Shown here piece after piece: positions 11,728-23,834 of a DNA stretch of 64,000 nt. Within the stretch, counting starts at the first letter, position 1; the number at the start of each line of letters is the position of its first letter. Below the pieces are notes generated by a model. That model was not told the origin of the DNA. It searched no databases and was given only the letters and a program-made list of their open reading frames with translations. The position numbers and the translations under genes are program-made. This DNA comes from Tuctoria greenei (Eukaryota > Streptophyta > Magnoliopsida > Poales > Poaceae). The stretch spans positions 38,319,325-38,383,324 of the forward strand of contig JAYESD010000003.1 in NCBI GenBank assembly GCA_036927565.1, written 5' to 3'.

Positions 11728-12612
11728 TTCATCATTAATTTTAGCACATCCAGCAAAAGCAACAAGAACATCACCAATAGAACTGCTATCGAAAGAGACA
11801 ACAGAAGCACTACCATCATCACTAGATTTATGTGTAGACTTTTGAGCAGCCTTTCCCTTTTCTTTATTCTACAGCTTGTAACATTCAGAGATATCATGAT
11901 TATTACGCTTGCAATATCTACAAAACTTATCTTTACCTTTGGATTTAGAGCGGTGTTTTCAACCACTCGAATTTTTATTTGATTTCTTCTCTGTTCTACC
12001 ACGAACAAACAAGCCTTCTCTATCAGAACTGGCAGCAGAATTAGCAGAGACAATCTGCTTCATCTTTTCTTTAGCATTCAAAGCATCATAAACCTCTTGA
12101 ACAGTAAGAGTATCATAACTGTATAATATATTGTCTCTGAAATTTGAATAAGATGGGGGCAATAAACACAAGAGTATGAAAGCTAAGTCCTCATCATCAT
12201 ATTTTACCTCCACGGACGCTAGGTACGAAATAATCTCCTTGAAGACTTGAACATGAGAGGACATTGAACCACCCTCTTGCAACTTGTGAGTAAACAATTT
12301 TATCTTCAAATGCATCTTGTTGGTTAGATCCTTGGACATGCAAATAGATTCTATCTTGAGCCATAAAGCAGCAACGATTTTCTGTTCCAAAACCTCTTGC
12401 AAAATATTGTTAGATAAATGAAGATAAATTTGTGAAAGAGCCTTACGATCACGACGCTTTTCATCGTCGGTCCAATTCTCCTGCTCCTTGGAGAATCTAT
12501 CAAGCGCATCATCTAGATCGGTGTGTGCTAATATTGCCCGCATCTTGAATTGTCATAAAGTGAACCGTGTATCACGGTCTAGCAGTGGAATATCATATTT
12601 GAGAGAAGCCAT
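11728..12612 (-). pseudogene. Copia-1 gag, broken
   Basis: A Ty1/copia capsid gene (UBN2-type gag). The probable start is the ATG complementary to 12610-12612, giving MASLKYDIPLLDRDTRF. The Trp expected 20 codons on is TGA at 12553-12555. The frame from 12543 to 11959 then gives the capsid, including ILAHTDLDDALDRF, LYLHLSNN-like helices and LLCLLPPSYSNFRDNILY. A CX2CX4HX4C zinc knuckle (CRYCKRNNHDISEC) at about 11930-11885 is intact but lies past a stop near 11957. The 5' half of gag is present twice because of a 458-bp tandem duplication; the upstream copy (12720-13070 on -) is a dead fragment. Confidence 0.85.
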
Positions 12613-13231
12613 ATCACGAAGAAATCAGCAATAATTTGAATCTGCAGAAAATTTAGGACGGAAAAAATCCTTATAGAAATTCCCAGCAAAGATCTCTAAA
12701 AATTTCTCCCTGAATGAAACTAGCGAGGGTGGTAGTAGGGCCCTGGTCTCGATCCTTGGAACAGAGCATTTATCTTGTTGGTTAGATCCTTGGACATGCA
12801 AATAGATTTCATCTTGAGCCATAAAGCAGCAACGATTTTCTGTTTCAAAACCTCTTGCAAAATATTGTTAGATAAATAAAGATGAATTTGTGAAAGAGCC
12901 TTACGATCACGACGCTTTTCATCGTCGATCCAATTCTCCTGCTCCTTGGAGAATCTATCAAGCGTATCATCTAGATCGGTGTGTGCTAATATTGCCCGCA
13001 TCTTGAATTGTCATAAAGTGAACCGTGTATCACGGTCTAGCAGTGAAATATCATATTTGAGAGAAGCTATATCACGAAGAAATCAGCAATAATTTGATTT
13101 TGCAGAAAATTTAGGACGGAAAAAATCCTTATAGAAATTCCTAGCAAAGATCTCTAAAAATTTCTCCCTGAATGAAACTAGCGAGAGCAGTAGTAGGGCC
13201 CTGGTCTCGATCATTGGAACAGAGCATTTAT
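12316..13231. repeat. 458-bp tandem duplication in Copia-1 gag
   Basis: 12316-12773 and 12774-13231 are direct adjacent copies that differ at few positions. Both start CTTGTTGGTTAGATCC and end at AACAGAGCATTTAT. The unit covers the gag start, the TGA-for-Trp stop and about 140 bp of leader. Both copies share that stop, so it predates the duplication. Confidence 0.92.
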
Positions 13232-13682
13232 GCACTAGCCGCAGTGCCGCACCATAAACAAAGGGAGTCCAGCACGGAAATCGGAGAGGAGGTGAACGTG
13301 CTTGGACTGTGCACGGTAGGAGCAGCAGATCAATGCGAACTTTACTTTTTTTTCTTCAAGGGAGCAGTTAATCAATACCTCACGGGACTGAGCACTTTGA
13401 TCTTGCTACAACACAACGATCGATGCCTGATCTGTTTGCGGTGACAGAGATTGAGCCGTGCAAGGCTCTGCGGCGGCCGTGGCAGGGACGCGATAAAAAA
13501 TCAGTGTGCGGTGGCGCAGTGGACGAAACTCAGTCTTCTGGCGGCGACGCAGGAAGAACCGATCTAATCAACTATGATGGCACGATCCGATCTCGCGGCG
13601 GTGGGTGCAGCCTGGCGGCGCAACCGAATAGGGTAAAACTCTAGTTTTTTTAATCAATCTCATGTCTGACTCTGGTACCACT
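13232..13682 (-). other. Copia-1 leader with primer binding site
   Basis: Untranslated leader between the 5' LTR and gag on the - strand. The primer binding site TGGTACCAGAG (13680-13670 on -) is two bases from the LTR and matches the 3' end of initiator tRNA-Met except for one base relative to the usual TGGTATCAGAG. Small + strand open frames here encode nothing recognisable. Confidence 0.75.
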
Positions 13683-13989
13683 TGTTAGCAAATTAATGTG
13701 TAAACAAGATCAAACACGAGACACAAATTTTACGTGGAAAATCCTTGCGGGAAAAATCACGGGCACCGACAGTCAATCTTCACTATATGATGAGAGTTTA
13801 CAATGGGGATTACAATGAGGGTCTCTTCTCTCTTTTTCTCCCTCAAGAGTCTACAAGATGTATTTATAGGTGTGGCTTACAAAAGGAAATAAATCTCTCA
13901 AAATAATACGGCCCGTAACATGAGAGGACTCCACCTCTCACATCCTCTAGGCGTCCCAACGAGATCAGAATTTAAATCATATTCCAACA
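13683..13989 (-). repeat. Copia-1 5' LTR
   Basis: A 307-bp LTR matching 8213-8523. On the - strand it would carry the promoter. It contains the complement of GATGTATTTATAGG near 13856, i.e. CCTATAAATACATC, a good TATA box on the - strand. The 3' LTR has the same string. Confidence 0.88.
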
Positions 13990-14393
13990 TGCATATTTAT
14001 CGGAAATTTGCTGAGTCCAAGTCAATGCGGATGGGTATACACTAGCTAATCGATCTTCCCAATGATTACCCAAGTTGAGGTTCATTGTTCCCCGTTAAAT
14101 TAGCTAGATAATAAGGCGTGTCTGTCCAACAACTATCTTGTCTTTGTTGTTGATGCGTGTGTGACGTGAATTGCGTGTTCGCAGTCTGGTGAACTGGGCT
14201 GAGATAATTAACCGTGATCAATTTGTTGGAAAATATACATGACATGCAATTAATTTGATGATCCGAAATATCAAAATGATTAGAACAATTCTACTAGCAA
14301 TCAAAATAAACAGTGCTAGTAATACACAAACACGAATTGAAACAAAATGTGAATAAATCACTCATCGAATAAATCGATTCAGCCATAGATCGA
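13990..14393. other. intergenic AT-rich DNA
   Basis: I see no gene, inverted repeat or recognisable element in this 400-bp stretch between Copia-1 and the repeat that borders the retrotransposon nest. Confidence 0.5.
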
Positions 14394-14687
14394 GTGATCT
14401 ACTTACAGATCGTCCTTCTATGAAGTAGACAATGAAATTCACAAACTTGATGGAGAAGTTGAGAACGAAGGAAGTGCTGCAAGTGGCCATGCGAGCGCAC
14501 TTCCCTAAAACCTGAAATCCGGCACCCGTGCAAGGCTTCAGATCACCAGCGTCGGTTCGGAGACACCGCTCTCTCTTGATCTGATGCATGGCGGATGAAG
14601 GGACGACAAGACAAAAACACGGCAGTGCAGAGCAGTTAGCGAGTGGGACGAGATTATGTATTGTTCCTCTTCTCTGATATACAGGAC
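14394..14687. repeat. nest-bordering direct repeat, left copy
   Basis: About 290 bp starting GTGATCTACTTACAGATCGTCC, matched in the same orientation by 52279-52570. Shared strings include CTTCAGATCACC, GTCGGTTC and GAGCAGTTAGCGAGTG. Similarity stops where the LTR of element A begins. It may be an LTR or a fragment of an older element in which the nest sits. Confidence 0.75.
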
Positions 14688-16243
14688 TGAAAGTGCATCT
14701 AGGTAATCCCTTGTGGGTTTTGGACGATTGATGACAAGCAAATGAGATCCTAATGAATTTATTGAGATGACTGCAGGATTAGCAAAATGAGATAGTTTGG
14801 TGCAATCAAAAAGGTGAAAAATGAAGTGGTTTACAAAAGAGAAATGCCCAACTGTCAATTGAAGCAAAGTAGGTTTAATTGTATAGTATGTGTGGTAGAG
14901 ACACATCCCAAGAGTTCAAGTCGTTGCATAGGGGTAAGGGCTTAAAAACATCTAAAAGCTCACTGAGCATCGGACTATTCCGTTCATGGACCAAACTAGT
15001 CCATTTAACTCTTTGTTGTTCAAATACACTGAGCACCGGACTAGTCCGTCTACGGACTGGACTAGTCCGTTAACCTTTCTGGAATCCAATAACATAGTGC
15101 ACCAGACTAGTCCGATCATGGACCGGATTAGTCCGTTCAAGTCTCTGTAAATCCTGTTCAGTGCACTCTGGACAAGTCCGTCCATGGGACAGGACTAGTC
15201 CATTGAACTCTCTAGAGTCCAATTACACATAGCACCAGACAAGTCCGTTCTTGGATTGGACTAGTTTGTTCAACTCTCTGGAGTTGAATTACACTGCCAC
15301 CGGACAAGTCCGGACAAACACCAGATTAGTCTGGTATACCAAAACAATTAGGGTTTCTAGTGTGCTGCATTCCACGCCGTCTTCTACACAGCACACCGGA
15401 CAAGTCCTGCACCTAGTACGAACTAGTCCGGTCATCAGGATTTCTAATGGTAACCTTTTGGAAACCCAATAAGTAGGAGATCCACGGCCCCACAATGATA
15501 ACTTTCGATTCCTAATGTCAAAATCATAAACCCTAGCGCCACCACCTGTCCCAAGAGCCCAAAAACACATCTCCCCACACATCTGAAGTCCAAAAAGGTG
15601 AAAACCAATTGAACACTTAGATTTGGGATTGGGAGATCATTGTCTATACATTGTGAGCTCTTGGGATTTGATCTCTTAACACTAGTACTCTCTCTTGTAA
15701 TCTTTTCGAGTGTATTTGATCATCTTTTTATTGTAATTTTGTGGGAGCCCTCAACGTGTGAGGTTACCCCATAAAATTGGTGATTGCCCATGATAGTGGA
15801 TTCAAGTCAGCCTTGTGTGGTGACTTGAAGAGGGAAGGGGTTTGAAGAGACCCGGCTCTGTGTGGGCTTCCTCAATGAGGAGTAGATATCTTTGGTGAGA
15901 TCAAACCTTGGTAAAAGTCGGTGTCTCGTGTGCTTCTTTACTTTTGTATATTTATTATGGCACATAGTTGATCAATATCATAACTTGAATTGCAAATTAT
16001 TTTTCACGTACAACTTCATGACATAGATTGTAAATTCAAGTAATCTTGTCTGCTATTTACATTTTCGTTGCTTAAAAGAATTTAAGTCCTGTTTAGATAC
16101 TTAATCAAATCGGCCTACACCAGGCACACTGGACTAGTTCGCCCACACAACCGGACAAGTCTGGTCAATTAAGTTTTTGACAGTTTGATTAAGTGTGCAG
16201 GAATTTTTCAAAGCCTATTCACCCCCCCTCTATGCCACATTCA
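14688..16243 (+). repeat. Element A 5' LTR
   Basis: Begins TGAAAGTGCATC and ends GCCACATTCA directly before a primer binding site. The U3 part holds a tandem array of palindromic GGACTAGTCC units. The length (about 1.55 kb) fits Sirevirus LTRs. There is no second copy in the window to confirm the ends, so the left end rests on the TG start next to the break in the bordering repeat. Confidence 0.75.
14960..15450. repeat. tandem array of GGACTAGTCC palindromes in LTR A
   Basis: At least five units of about 66 bp start near 14964, 15031, 15098, 15163 and 15231, with a shorter one near 15293. Each carries a GCACCGGACTAGTCCG-like dyad and a second dyad about 20 bp on (TGGACTAGTCCGTT). Variants GGACAAGTCC and AGACTAGTCC occur. 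GGACTAGTCC equals its own reverse complement. Single copies recur at about 15,396-15,432 and 16,128-16,170, and in element A outside the LTR. Confidence 0.9.
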
Positions 16244-16556
16244 ATTGGTATCACAGCAGATTCTCCATCAACGAGACTCACCGCTCAGAGAGATCAATGA
16301 CCTCTAAGAAGAACAACGAGATCCCAAAGGTTCTCAACACTAAGGAAGAGCAAGAAACTAAAGCCTTCAAGGTACTAAGATAAAATCCACATGATGATGA
16401 AGAGTATGTCAATTGAAGGCACTTCTGAGGAAGAAATTGCTGGCACAAAAGGGAAAATAAGAAGAGAAGACGACGGGGAGTGGTCATCACGATGACTCCC
16501 GATATCCTTACAATTATAATCGTCTTAAATCAAATAATCACTATCTTTCTATTCCC
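16244..16556 (+). other. Element A primer binding site and leader
   Basis: ATTGGTATCACAGCAG follows the LTR at once. It matches the initiator tRNA-Met complement TGGTATCAGAGC with one change. The leader to the gag start at 16557 contains short open frames without recognisable motifs. Confidence 0.8.
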
Positions 16557-18402
16557 ATGGGAAAGCCTCTGCAATTTGACAGAAATGACTACACCATGTG
16601 GAAATACAATATGAAGATGCATCTAGTCTCTTTGAATCCTAGCCTTTGGCATATTGTGTGCATAGGTGTAGATACCCCGGACACGGACGGAGAACTCACT
16701 CCGGAACAAGAACAAAAAATTCACCGCAACGCACAAGCCGTTGCAGTGATAACGTCATCATTGAGCAGGGAGGAGTTCACCAAGATTGATGGATTGGAAA
16801 GCGCAAAAGAGATCTGGGATACACTTAAAACAGCCCATGAAGGAAATAGGTCAGTCCGAGATGCCAAAATTGAGATGCTTGAAGGAGAGTTGGGGAGATA
16901 TGCTATCAAGGAAGGCGAATCACCTCAAGACATGTACAACCGGATGAAAGCGGTTACCAACAAGATCCGCGCCTATAGAAGCAAGAAATAGACTGACCAT
17001 GAGGTGGTTAAAAGGATGATTAGAGCCTTTATGCCAAGAAACGTCACATTATGCTCAATAATCCGAGAAAGCCCTGGGTTCCACAAAATGACCCTGGATG
17101 AGCTATTGGGCAAGATCATAAACCATGAGATGATGGAGAAGGAAGCCCAATACGTCAAAGATCTAGCTGAGCTCACCTCCTCCAAAAAGAACGAAGTTTC
17201 TCTCAAAGCAACTTGCAAGCCTAAAGGAAAAGAAACTCGTGAAGCTCAAGATGAAGAAGATACATGTGACGTGAGCACTGACCTAGATGATGAAGAGATG
17301 GTACTCTTCATCAAGAAGTTAAAGCGCATGATGAAAAGAAGACATGGCAACAACTCAAATGAAAGGAAGAGCAAGGAAAAAGGAAAATCCAAGGATTGAC
17401 GCACCTGCTATGACTGTGGCGAGTACGGTCAGTTCATGGTTGACTGCACCTATGAAGAAAGTAAGAGGAAGAAAGAAACAAAGCCTCAAGAGAAGAAGAT
17501 CTTCAGAAAAAGGCGACAAACTCATCAAGCGCACATCAACAAGGAGTGCGACTCAAACGACGAGTCCTCCTTCGATGAAGAAGAGGAGGTGGCCACTATT
17601 GCCATCAAGAAACCCACCAAGAGATCTACACTCTACCCAAACATGGGAGGACGAGACACACACAATCACACTTGCCTTACGGCCAAAGAGGGCAAGAAAA
17701 AGGTTCGACTTACTCCACCTTCGATAAATTCCTCTATTGATGATTTTGATAGCTCTAGTGAAAATGAGGATATTTAGGGGATTAAGTAAAATTGCACTAA
17801 AGAAAATTAAAATGTTGTCGGATGAAATCTTTGAGAATGAGGAGCTTGTCAACTGACAAGAAGATGTGCTCATCCGTGCAAGGAAGAGATATCAAGAGGT
17901 TGAGAAACTCCTTGAGCTCGAAAGAGAGAATAACAAGTCACTTGAGCATGAGCTAGCCTTGAGTAAGGAAACTTACTCAAAGCTAGAAGACTCACACGTT
18001 GCAATCAAGGATGAACTTGCTAACTTGTCAAAAGTTAACAAGATTCTTGAGGTGCAAGTTGAGTCGCTCAAGCAAAGTGACTCCTCTTCCTCCAAAAGAG
18101 TAAGTTCGACAACTATTGCAACTTGCACATGTTCTATTAAGAAAAATGTTGTCAAACCTGATTCTTCTACTTCTCACGCAACGCATCCTTCCCAAAGTGG
18201 CATCTTTGACAAGGAGAAGATCAAATATGCACGTAGTGCATATATGGTCACTAGACCTCCTAATGTCAAAGATGGTCTTGAGTTTGACAAGAACAAACAC
18301 ATGTCCACTAATGTCCATGCTAAGAAGAGAATAACTTTTGTTAAGGAAAAATCACATGAATATGACTTGCAAATATTGTTTTGTACCTTTGATGCTTCCT
18401 AG
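16557..18402 (+). pseudogene. Element A gag, broken
   Basis: Sirevirus-type capsid gene. MGKPLQFDRNDYTMWKYNMK starts at 16557 and the DUF4219/UBN2 gag fold runs to about 17200 (AKEIWDTLKTAHEGN, SPQDMYNRMKAVTNKIR). A TAG at 16989-16991 replaces a Trp codon. A TGA at 17397-17399 and frameshifts near 17400-17430 and 17780-17860 follow. The zinc knuckle CYDCGEYGQFMVDC (17406-17447) has Gln where the zinc-binding His should be. A strongly charged segment then leads into a coiled coil (17866-18080, EVEKLLELERENNKSLEHEL), typical of long Sirevirus gags. It ends at a TAG at 18400-18402, shortly before the protease. Confidence 0.82.
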
Positions 18403-18559
18403 GTTCCTATGAAAGAGAAAGTGGGAAATGTGTTTGCCAAATATGCAGGGCCATGCCACAAGAATTCTAAAACTTGTGTGTGGGTGCACAAGACTCTTGT
18501 AACTAACCTGAGAGGACCCAAGCAAGCTTGGGTACCTAAAACCAAGGAATGATTCTGTT

Positions 18560-21500
18560 TTGCAGTCCTACTCCTCTGGTGGATCAAAATGGATGCTAGA
18601 CAGCGGATGCACCAATCACATGACCGGAGAGAGGAATATGTTTGTAGAGTATGAGCACAACGCAGATCCATGTGAGGGCATATACTTTGGAGACAACAGC
18701 CAAGGAAAGAACCTTGGTAGCGGTAAAATTGAAATCTCTTCTCAAAATACTCTCTCGAATGTTTTACATGTAGATTCTTTAGATTATAACCTTCTGTCAA
18801 TATCTCAGCTATGTGACAAATGTTATAACTGTTTATTCACTAATGAGGGTGTGACCATTTTTAGAAGAAGCGATAACTCGATTGCGTTCAAGGGAATGTT
18901 GAAGGGAAAGCTTTTTCTTGTTGACTTCAAAAAAGATAAAGCCGAACTCAACACTTGATTGGTTGCTAAAACTAACATGGGATGGCTATGGCATAGATGG
19001 CTAGCCCATGTTGGGATGAGAAATCTACAGAAACTTCTAAAAGGTGGTCACATCCGAGGTCTAAAGGATGTTGTCTTTGAGAAAGACAGGTTGTGCAGCG
19101 CTTAACAGGTGAGAAAACAAGTTGGAGCACCGCACCCTACCAAGAACGTGACGACTACTACAAGACCGCTGTAACTTCTCCACATGGATCTTTTCGATCC
19201 AATTGCTTACATAAGAATCGGCGGTTACAAATACATTTTAGTTATTGTTGATGATTTTTCAAGATTCACCTGGGTATTTTTCTTGTTTGATAAATCAGAA
19301 ACTCAGGGAATCCTTAAGAAGTTCCTGAAAAGATCTCAAAACGAATTCTCATCAACCGTGAAGAATATTAGAAGTGACAACAAAACAAAATTTAAAAATA
19401 CACAAGTTGAGGAATACCTTGATGAAGAAGGGATAAAGCACGAGTTTTCGGCACCCTACTCCCCTCGACAAAACGGGGTGGCCGAAAGGAAAAACAGAAC
19501 ATTGGTTGAAATGGCGAGGACAATGTTGGATGTATACAAGACATCAGACCGATTTTGGGCTGAAGCAGAGAACACTACTTGTCACGCCACAAATCGGTTG
19601 TATCTTCACCGACTCTTGAAGAAAACGCCATATGAACTTCTTACCGGTAACAAGCCAAATGTTTCACATTTCAAAGTTTTTGGTTGTAAGTGTTTTATTC
19701 TGAACAAGAAATCGAGGACTTCAAAGTTCGGTTCAAAATTTGATGAAGGGTTCTTGCTCGGTTATGATTCGAACACCTACGCCTATCATGTCTTCAACAA
19801 AGTCTTTGGCCTTGTTGAAGTAGCACGTGACGTAGTGTTCGATGAGACTAACGACTCCCAAGTGGAGCAAGTTGATAAGTGTGTGCTAAATCAAGAAGAA
19901 GCCCCATGTGAAGCATTGAGAAGAATGGCACTTGGTGATATTCTACCTCAAGATCAACCACAAGACTCAAGTGCACAAGATGAACCTCAACAAGGAAGCA
20001 AAGATCAAGGGGGAGCTCATGCACAAGATCAAAATTAGGAAGATCAAGAAGATCCATACAACCACGGAAGCAATGATTTAGGGGGAGACAATGACAATGA
20101 AGACAATGAAGAGCTAGCAACTTCACAAGTCCCTCACCCAAGAGTACATCAAAGTGTGCAAAGAGATGATGAACAACATCATTGGAGATATTGCTAAGGG
20201 AGTAACTACTAGATCTCCCATTGCAAATTTTTGTGAATATTACTCCTTTGTGTCTTTTATGGAACAATACATGGTAGAAGAAGCCTTAAAAAAATCCAGA
20301 TTGGGTGATGGCAATGCAAGAGGAGTTGAACAACTTCAAGAGAAATGAGTGCGGGAACTGGTGGAAAGACCAAAGGCAAACATCGTTGGAACCAAATGGG
20401 TCTTTCGAAACAAACAAGATGAACATGGAGTGGTAACGAGAAATAGAGTGAGACTTGTGGCTAAAGGTTACTCACAAGTCGAAGGTTTGGACTTCGATGA
20501 AACTTTCGCTCCCGTAGCTAGACTTGAGTCCATTCGGATTTCATTGGCATATGCTACTCACCATAATTTCAAGTTGTATCAAATAGACGTCAAAAGTGTC
20601 TTCCTCAATGGTCCGATCAAGGAGGAAGTGTACATGGAGCAGCCACCAGAATTTGAAGATAAAGAGTACCCCAACCATGTCTATAAACTGCGTAAGGCTC
20701 TCTATGGCCTCAAACAAGCTCCTCGAGCTTGATATGAGTGCCTTAGATATTTTCTGACTCAAAATGGCTTTAAAATTGGAAAAGATGATTATACACTGTT
20801 CAAAAAACACTTTGATGATCACTTATTTGTATGCCAAATCTATGTTGATGATATTATCTATGGATCTACTAATAAGTCTTTTTGTGAAGAATTTAGCAAG
20901 ATTATGACAGATAGTTCGAGATGTCGATGATGGGCGAATTGAAGTTCTTTTTGGGATTCCATGTTAAGCAATTAAGAGAGGGCACATTTATAAGTCAAAC
21001 CAAGTACACGCATGACATCCTCAAGAAGTTCAATATGGACAAGGCCAAGCCCATCAAGACACCCATGGTGACTAACGGACATCTCGACCTTAATGAAGAT
21101 GGTCCAAATGTGGATAAAAAGGTATATTGGTCTATGATTGGCTCATTACTCTATTTATGTGCATCTAGGTCAGATATTATGCTTAGTGTATGCATGTGTG
21201 TAAGGTTTCAAGCCGCACCTAAAGAGTGCCACTTAATAGCTGTAAAAAGAATCTTAAGGTACCTTGTGCACACACCCAACTTGGGCCTTTGGTATCCCAA
21301 AGGATCCAAGTTTAACTTGATAGGTTATTCCGATGCCGACTATGCAGGATGCAAAGTCGATAGAAAGAGCACGTCGGGTACCTGTCAATTTTTTGGCAGA
21401 TCCCTAGTTTCATGGTCATCTAAAAAGCTCCATTGCTCTTTCCACAGCTGAAGCGGAGTATGTTGCAGCCGGTAGTTGTTGCGCACAACTACTTTGGATC

Positions 21501-21788
21501 CGACAAACTCTAAGGTACTATGGTTACAATCTGAACCATATTCCACTCCTATGCGATAATGAGAGTGCTATAAAAATTTCACACAACCCAGTAGAGCACT
21601 CAAGAACTAAGCACATAGATATTCGTCTCCATTTCCTAGGAGATCATTCATTAAAATGTGATATTGAAATTTCACATGTTAGGACTGAAAAACAACTTAC
21701 AAATATTTTCATCAAGCCATTAGATGAGAAAAGGTTTTGTGAGATAAGAAATGAGCTTAATATACTTGACTCTGGAAATGTGGCTTGA
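18560..21788 (+). pseudogene. Element A pol (PR-IN-RT-RH), broken
   Basis: Copia pol domains in order: aspartic protease with WMLDSGCTNHMTG (18590-18630); GAG-pre-integrase with WLWHRWLAHVGM (18985-19020), whose second zinc Cys pair is cut by a TAA at about 19103; integrase 19184-20038 with VIVDDFSRFTWV, IRSDNKTKF (usually DNGTEF, Gly lost) and RQNGVAERKNRTLVEMA; RT from ANIVGTKWVFRNKQ (20349) with IDVKSVFLNGPIKEEVYMEQ, a TGA for Trp at 20730-20732 after LYGLKQAPRA, and IYVDDIIYGS near 20850; RNase H with GYSDADYAGC (21324) and, after a frameshift near 21430, STAEAEYVAAGS and KHIDIRLHFLGDH. The final TGA is at 21786-21788. Frameshifts also lie near 20040 and 20910. The element cannot make a working polyprotein. 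Confidence 0.88.
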
Positions 21789-22697
21789 AACACTGCACAT
21801 CTGAATGTGATTTCAAAGTTTACTCATTTTTGCCAAAATTTCCCCTTATCTCGATTTTCTCTAGAAAACTATTTAAATGTAAATCTTGGTGAATTATGGC
21901 CATTGTATGATTGTTGATTGCTTACTGGTCATGTTCATCAAGATTATTTGTGAAATAATGTCCCTTAGGTCACTATTAGATCAAACAACCAAAATCCAGT
22001 TGTTTCAGCTCAGTTTTGTCCTGCTGACACCGAACTTGTCCGAGGTCAGCACCAGACTAGTCCGTTGATACAGACTAGTCCGTACCTTGTCTGTTGCATT
22101 GGACTTGTCCGGGGTCTTCCATACTAGTCCGGTTTCATCAGGGTTAACCCTAATCCGCCGCCAGGAGCTCACCTTCAACCTTGCATAACGTCCTTTGCAT
22201 TCTCTCTCCTCCTCCTCGAGCTCCAAAGACGACTTCCACATGTAGCCACCAAAAACGTGGATTTCTCCAAGGGAAATGTCCTCCTCAGCGCGGAGCTTGT
22301 CCACTCTGAGCTAATCCGGCCCCAAGTCTGCTCCTTCAACGCGAATCTGCAACTTTTCAGTAAAATTATCCTCAAACCCTAGCTCGCAACTTTTCTTGAT
22401 TCTAGCTTGTTTCCTTCGATTCCTAGGGCATACATTTCTTCTCTAGATGTACTCCTACCGTTTTTTAGTCCTTGTGCATCAATTCGAGGTAGATTTGGTT
22501 CAAATAGGAAAAGTTAGGATTCTTATGCCAAACTGGACCTTTCCGTTGTCTTGGTGCGGACAAGTCCGGTTCACTAGGCAAGTCCGCACTTTGAAAATGG
22601 ACAAGTCCAACATCTGACATTTGAACTTCTAAATTCCTATTTGCACTTAGTCTTCAATCCATTCTTATCTAAATATTGAACCTCCTTGTCAGGCACA
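21789..22697 (+). other. Element A spacer between pol and 3' gene
   Basis: Non-coding, with several GACTAGTCCG or GACTTGTCCG dyads at 22030-22130 and 22550-22610, the same motif as in LTR A. Such motifs between pol and the 3' end are known from Sireviruses. Open frames on both strands near 22000-22370 have no recognisable content. Confidence 0.6.
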
Positions 22698-23834
22698 ATG
22701 TCTTCATGTTTCGAGGACAGTTCATTTCACTATGATGAAGAGGTACAACTTGCTCGAGTGCAAAGAGCCAAGGAGAGGGTGATGAATAAAAGACATGATG
22801 TCAATGTCCATTCTCCTCCTCCCCATGACTCTCTTCCTGAGAGAAGGAGAGTGGTAGTAAAAAAGGCTCAGGGCAAGAATGCTGCTGAGAGCTTATCGGG
22901 GCCCAAGAGAACTCTCAACAAGGGCAAAGGACTTGCTAGTGGCCCCATTGGACCCTTGAAGATGAAAGCTCCTACTCATCGCAACAGACAACCCTCTAGT
23001 GCTGATTTCACTGGCAAAGGTGGTGAGCTAGCTGACAAATTCGGTAAGGTAGAAGTCTATGGTCAGCCCAAACAGTCAGTTGATCCTAGATTCTAGAGCA
23101 ATTTCCATGCTGACTACTATGAGCATGTGTATCTGAAGATGAAGAACTCAATTATCGAAGGCCAATGGGAAGACATCACTCACCTTCAGTCAAAAAGATG
23201 TCAAGCCTATCAAGAGGTTCTAGATGCCTTGGACCTGCATGGACTGAGCGATCTAGTCTCTTTTCAGTGGGACTGGAACATTGAGATCATCACTCAATTC
23301 TACTCTACTCTCTATTTTGCTCGTGATGATAGTGACAAGATAATTTGGATGACCCATGGAGCACAGTACAGTGTCACCTATGAGGAGTTTGCATGAATTC
23401 TTCACCTGGAAGATTCTATGGAGAATGACATCATTATTCACAATCTGAAGCTTCTAGAGAAAGATCAGCTTGACTTTCTCTATGATACAAATATGCCATT
23501 CAAGCCTCCAACTACGAAGTACTTGAAGCCCTTCTTTGCTTTTCTCAACAGGATCCTGAGGAAGACCATTGCTCCCAAAGAGGGAGATGAAGGGACCATT
23601 CAGGACACCCTTAGAACATTTATGAAGGTGATAAGCAGGAAAAGGACCTTCAATGTCTTTGAGTACATATACAATGACATTGTCAATATCTCCATCACTC
23701 CTAACAGGTCCTGTGGCTATGCACCTTACATCATGCATATGATTAAGAAGGTGAAAGGATAGGAATTTGTCAAGGACGGACGTGCCTCATACGAGACTTA
23801 GGCCCCAGAAGCCTACCATCTACACTGTTCCTTC
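22698..23834 (+). pseudogene. Element A extra 3' gene, 5' part (Sirevirus env-like position)
   Basis: A third gene downstream of pol, the position of the so-called env-like ORF of Sireviruses. One frame runs from ATG 22698 through stops at 23094-23096 (TAG), 23394-23396 (TGA), 23760-23762 (TAG) and one near 23801, without a frameshift, to the edge of array B. The first 130 residues are basic and low-complexity (RRVVVKKAQGKN, PLKMKAPTHRNRQPS). The second part is a folded-looking domain with LDALDLHGLSDLVSFQ, IEIITQFYSTLYFARDDSDK, IIWMTHGAQYSV and GYAPYIMHMIKKV, resembling a plant retrotransposon domain often annotated as putative plant transposon protein. I see no signal peptide or fusion peptide, so envelope function is not supported. 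Confidence 0.65.

Larger units (their letters stand above)
8213..13989 (-). mobile_element. Copia-1: Ty1/copia retrotransposon, antisense
   Basis: A complete but degenerate Ty1/copia element of 5.8 kb lies on the - strand. LTRs are at 8213-8523 and 13683-13989, both TGTTAG...CCAACA. The sequence beside the right LTR matches a tRNA-Met primer site (TGGTACCAGAG, 13670-13680 on -), and beside the left LTR is the purine tract AAGGTGGAGTT (- strand). The gene order gag, protease, integrase, RT, RNase H is copia order. The flanking 5-mers (gagct before, tgcat after) do not match, so no target duplication is visible. The LTRs differ by many substitutions and a few small indels, so the insertion is old. 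Confidence 0.92.

Noticed and set aside
8208..13994. 5-bp target duplication of Copia-1
   Set aside because: Flanks gagct and tgcat do not match.
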